From: JAWXCH01 sp034440595
Lineage (GTDB): Bacteria; Planctomycetota; Planctomycetia; Pirellulales; JALHPA01
Direction: 5' to 3'
Length of the DNA stretch: 9,478 bases
Assembly: GCA_034440595.1 (NCBI GenBank)
Contig: JAWXCH010000178.1
Location: 1 to 9,478 of the forward strand
Part shown: positions 7,504 through 9,478 of the stretch, piece after piece
How positions within the stretch are numbered: the stretch's first letter is position 1
How the letters are laid out: each line of letters opens with the position of its first letter
Translations under genes and position numbers: made by a program
The notes under the pieces: model-generated
The model's database searches: none
What the model was told of the DNA's origin: nothing
What the model saw: only the letters and a program-made list of their open reading frames with translations

Positions 7504-8009
7504 TCGGCACACTTGGCCGGTTGATAAAAAGTGATACTGTGATAATACGAGGTGGGATTCTGGCGGATCGAAACAGACTCTTTTAACCAGTTGCCCAGTT
7601 TGACAAGCCGCCACGAGGTTGTCACCGCGGACAACTCGGAGAGACCTGGCGCGAACTATTTTCCCCCTGACAGTACGCCGCCGCGACCGGCCCACGAGAC
7701 TTTTACCAGCTTATGCGACAGGCAGATATTCTACATCAAACCTTGATATTCGCCGACAATTCTACCGTAAATCATCCGCAAATATGCAATATACTCAACG
7801 ATTCTATGAGGCCCTTAAGTTCCACGATACACTTACAGGCCTTGAGCTTTCGATATTTAGAGATTGAGTTTTTTCCCACGAAGACTTTGTTGGATAAACG
7901 AACGTGGTAGGATAATCATTCAGACTTAATGATAGTCGCTGTACAGTCCACATTGTAGTGCCAGGTTTCAGATTCGCCTGTGCGTTTCTAGAGGCCGTGG
8001 CCTTCCCAA

Positions 8010-8024
8010 CCGTTGGTTCAACGG
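8010..8024. promoter_or_regulatory. Short dyad upstream of the regulator
   Basis: CCGTTG and CAACGG are perfect reverse complements separated by GTT, 139 bp before the regulator ATG. An AGGCC/GGCCT dyad lies just upstream at 7992-8003. Either could be an autoregulatory site, but dyads of this length occur by chance. Confidence 0.2.
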
Positions 8025-8162
8025 AAAATCAGTCGTTGATGATTCGGTGGAAGAATGACTGTCACTAATTATATGCATTTAGAATAATCACAGTAGTCGG
8101 TTTTTCAACCCCGAAAAGCCAGGCAGCCGCGAGCTGCTTGTTCCTCCAAGAACATTAGATTT

Positions 8163-9347
8163 ATGCCGACGTTGACGCATAGTCCCACGGTCGCGCTGTT
8201 GATTGAAACCTCGAATGCTTATGCGCGCGGTTTGTTGCGCGGTATTCGAGCGTATATGCATGAACACGATTCCTGGTCCGTTTGGCTTGGGGAGCAGCGG
8301 CGCGGCGAATCGGCTCCTAGCTGGCTGGCCAACTGGAATGGGGATGGCATCATCGCTCGCATTGAAAGTCCAGAAATTGCCAAGGCGGTTAAGAAGTCGC
8401 AGTTGCCAGCGATTGATGTTTCTGCCGCACGTTACCTGCCAGAAGTTCCCTACGTCGAGACCGACGACAAAGAAATCGCGCGGCTGGCGTTTGAGCACCT
8501 GAGCGAGCGTGGTTTTCGGAATTACGCCTATTGCGGCGATCCCGAGTTTGGCTGGTCCCAATGGCGACAGAAGTATTTTTGCCGACAAGTCGAGCAGGCT
8601 GGGTTCCAATGTAATGTCTACGAATCCAAATCGCCGACCCCCAGCGCCCCCGACTGGTATCAAGAACGCGAAGCTGTCGGCCAGTGGTTGCAGTCGCTTC
8701 CAAAACCGGTCGGCATCATGGCGGCGTATGACGTTCGCGGTCGCCAACTCCTCGATATTTGCCGCAGCGAAGGCTTGCACGTGCCCGACGAGGTGGCGGT
8801 CATTGGGGTGGATAATGACGAAGTGTTGTGCGAGCTGGCCGATCCACCGCTGACCAGTGTGGTGCCCGATGCACACCGGACGGGCTACGAGGCAGCACAC
8901 TTGTTGGACCGAATGATGCGCGGAGAGACGCTTGCGGGTGGGGCGCACCTGGTCAAGCCGGCAGGAATCGTCACGCGTAAATCGACCGATGTATTTGCCA
9001 CGGAAGACGCCGAAATTTCGGCAGCGGTACGATTCATTCGCGAGAATGCCATCCGTGGAATCAAGGTTGCCGATGTGCTAGCCGCACTTCCGCTCAGCCG
9101 CCGCGAACTGGAGCTTCGCTTCAAAAAGATCCTTGGCCGCACTCCGCATGAAGAGATCGTGCGGATTCAAATCGACCGCGTGAAACAGCTTCTAGTCGAA
9201 AGCAGCCTGCCATTGGCAGTCATCGCACATCGCGCCGGTTACAAACATGTCGAGTACATGACCGTCGCCTTTAAACGCGAAACGGGCCACAATCCGAGCG
9301 ATTATCGTACGGCGCATCAGAATCGTGGTGGCTCGCTGCCGCGGTAG
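8163..9347 (+). CDS. XylR-type transcriptional regulator (LacI-like sensor plus AraC-type DNA-binding domain)
   Basis: A 394-residue cytoplasmic regulator with the architecture and length of E. coli XylR (about 392). Residues 8-275 form a periplasmic-binding-protein-like (LacI/GalR-type) ligand domain. It begins VALLIETSNAYARGLLRGI, with the typical GIMAAYDVRG (184-193) and VAVIGVDNDEVLCELADPPL (211-230) stretches and a closing PAGIVTRKST. Residues 285-385 form an AraC-family domain with two helix-turn-helix units: VADVLAALPLSRRELELRF (302-320), and AVIAHRAGYKHVEYMTVAFK (352-371) followed by TGHNPSDYR. Such proteins usually bind a sugar and activate nearby catabolic genes. The gene is divergent from the large exported enzyme, its likely target; the ligand cannot be inferred. 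The ATG at 8163 lacks a clear Shine-Dalgarno sequence but fits the family's N-terminus, and the preceding sequence has a small hairpin at 8121-8139. Calling it xylR would overstate what is known. Confidence 0.9.
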   Translation: MPTLTHSPTVALLIETSNAYARGLLRGIRAYMHEHDSWSVWLGEQRRGESAPSWLANWNGDGIIARIESPEIAKAVKKSQLPAIDVSAARYLPEVPYVETDDKEIARLAFEHLSERGFRNYAYCGDPEFGWSQWRQKYFCRQVEQAGFQCNVYESKSPTPSAPDWYQEREAVGQWLQSLPKPVGIMAAYDVRGRQLLDICRSEGLHVPDEVAVIGVDNDEVLCELADPPLTSVVPDAHRTGYEAAHLLDRMMRGETLAGGAHLVKPAGIVTRKSTDVFATEDAEISAAVRFIRENAIRGIKVADVLAALPLSRRELELRFKKILGRTPHEEIVRIQIDRVKQLLVESSLPLAVIAHRAGYKHVEYMTVAFKRETGHNPSDYRTAHQNRGGSLPR

Positions 9348-9383
9348 CGTGTACTCCAAGAGCCTGCTCCGGTGCCATTTGTG

Positions 9384-9400
9384 TGCCAGTGGCTCTGGCA
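9384..9400. repeat. TGCCAG/CTGGCA hairpin downstream of the regulator
   Basis: Perfect 6-bp arms TGCCAG (9384-9389) and CTGGCA (9395-9400) around TGGCT, 37 bp past the regulator stop. A second overlapping dyad GCAGTT/AACTGC spans 9398-9418. There is no T-run, so it is not a standard intrinsic terminator. The GTGCCAGTGGCTCTGGCA pattern resembles short palindromic elements I remember as common between planctomycete genes; that is memory, not a search. The rest of the 131-bp tail is non-coding and ends A+T-rich. Confidence 0.35.
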
Positions 9401-9478
9401 GTTCGAAGTGGCAACTGCGATACCGTGCCGTTGCGATGGCAATGAATAAAAAATAATAAATAATTGATAGAAAATGGC

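Larger units (their letters stand above)
7442..8162. other. Long divergent intergenic region between enzyme and regulator
   Basis: This 721-bp stretch has only short open frames without recognisable content. It should contain the promoters of both divergent genes. Several dyads are present. Besides 7475-7503 and 8010-8024 (listed separately) these are CGGTACCG at 7464-7471, an imperfect AGGCC..GGCCT pair at 7809-7842, ATCATT/AATGAT at 7915-7933, CTGTACAG at 7939-7946, AGGCC/GGCCT at 7992-8003, and AGGCAGC/GCTGCTT at 8121-8139 just before the regulator. A perfect TATAAT lies on the minus strand at 8068-8073 and TAGAAT on the plus strand at 8080-8085, both without a good -35, so I do not call promoters. 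It looks more A+T-rich in 7740-8100 than the flanking genes. Confidence 0.5.

Noticed and set aside
7438..7746. Short open frames near the enzyme start on both strands
   Set aside because: Arg-rich and motif-free; they overlap the control region and the operator candidate.
8055..8085. Possible plus-strand promoter ATGACT then TAGAAT
   Set aside because: Spacing of 19 and a poor -35 match; not strong enough to call.
8088..8948. Minus-strand open frame of 286 codons
   Set aside because: Antisense to the well-supported XylR-type regulator and without motif content.
1..9478. CRISPR array, tRNA, rRNA, insertion sequence
   Set aside because: No regularly spaced repeats, cloverleaf-like segment, rRNA-like stretch or transposase coding was seen in reading the window.

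Overview
The window looks like chromosomal DNA from a planctomycete (class Planctomycetia, probably a Pirellula-like lineage). The main reason is the 1746-residue exported protein at 2201-7441. Its architecture is typical of that group: a putative membrane-bound dehydrogenase propeller, HEAT-like helices, a single c-type haem domain, a DUF1080/PF06439 domain and FG-GAP repeats. The assignment rests on family knowledge, not on a search.

Layout. Positions 1-136 carry no gene I can establish, only an open minus-strand frame running off the edge. Positions 137-1889 (minus strand) hold a compact two-gene restriction-modification module. A NotI-family endonuclease (1020-1889, GTG start with a GGAG ribosome site) comes first. 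It overlaps the start of a D12-class (Dam-like) N6-adenine methyltransferase (137-1033, or from a TTG at 1063). This block looks by eye more A+T-rich than the rest, which fits a mobile defence cassette. Positions 1890-2200 are non-coding and hold an 8-bp inverted repeat just past the end of the large gene.

Positions 2201-7441 (minus) hold the large exported enzyme. A 721-bp non-coding interval (7442-8162) separates it from a divergent XylR-type regulator at 8163-9347 (plus): a LacI-like sugar-sensing domain followed by an AraC-type DNA-binding domain. A perfect 9-bp inverted repeat at 7475-7503, 34 bp upstream of the enzyme's start codon, is the best operator or mRNA-hairpin candidate. The tail (9348-9478) is non-coding and contains a TGCCAG/CTGGCA hairpin.

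How the genes may work together (inference). The regulator senses a sugar or glycoside and controls the divergent enzyme. The enzyme may oxidise a sugar at the cell surface, pass electrons to its haem, and process the 3-keto product with its PF06439 domain. The restriction module is functionally separate. Its most notable feature is the pairing of a NotI-like nuclease with an adenine methyltransferase: the NotI site GCGGCCGC has no adenine, so this pair should recognise something else. I saw no tRNA, rRNA, CRISPR array or insertion sequence.
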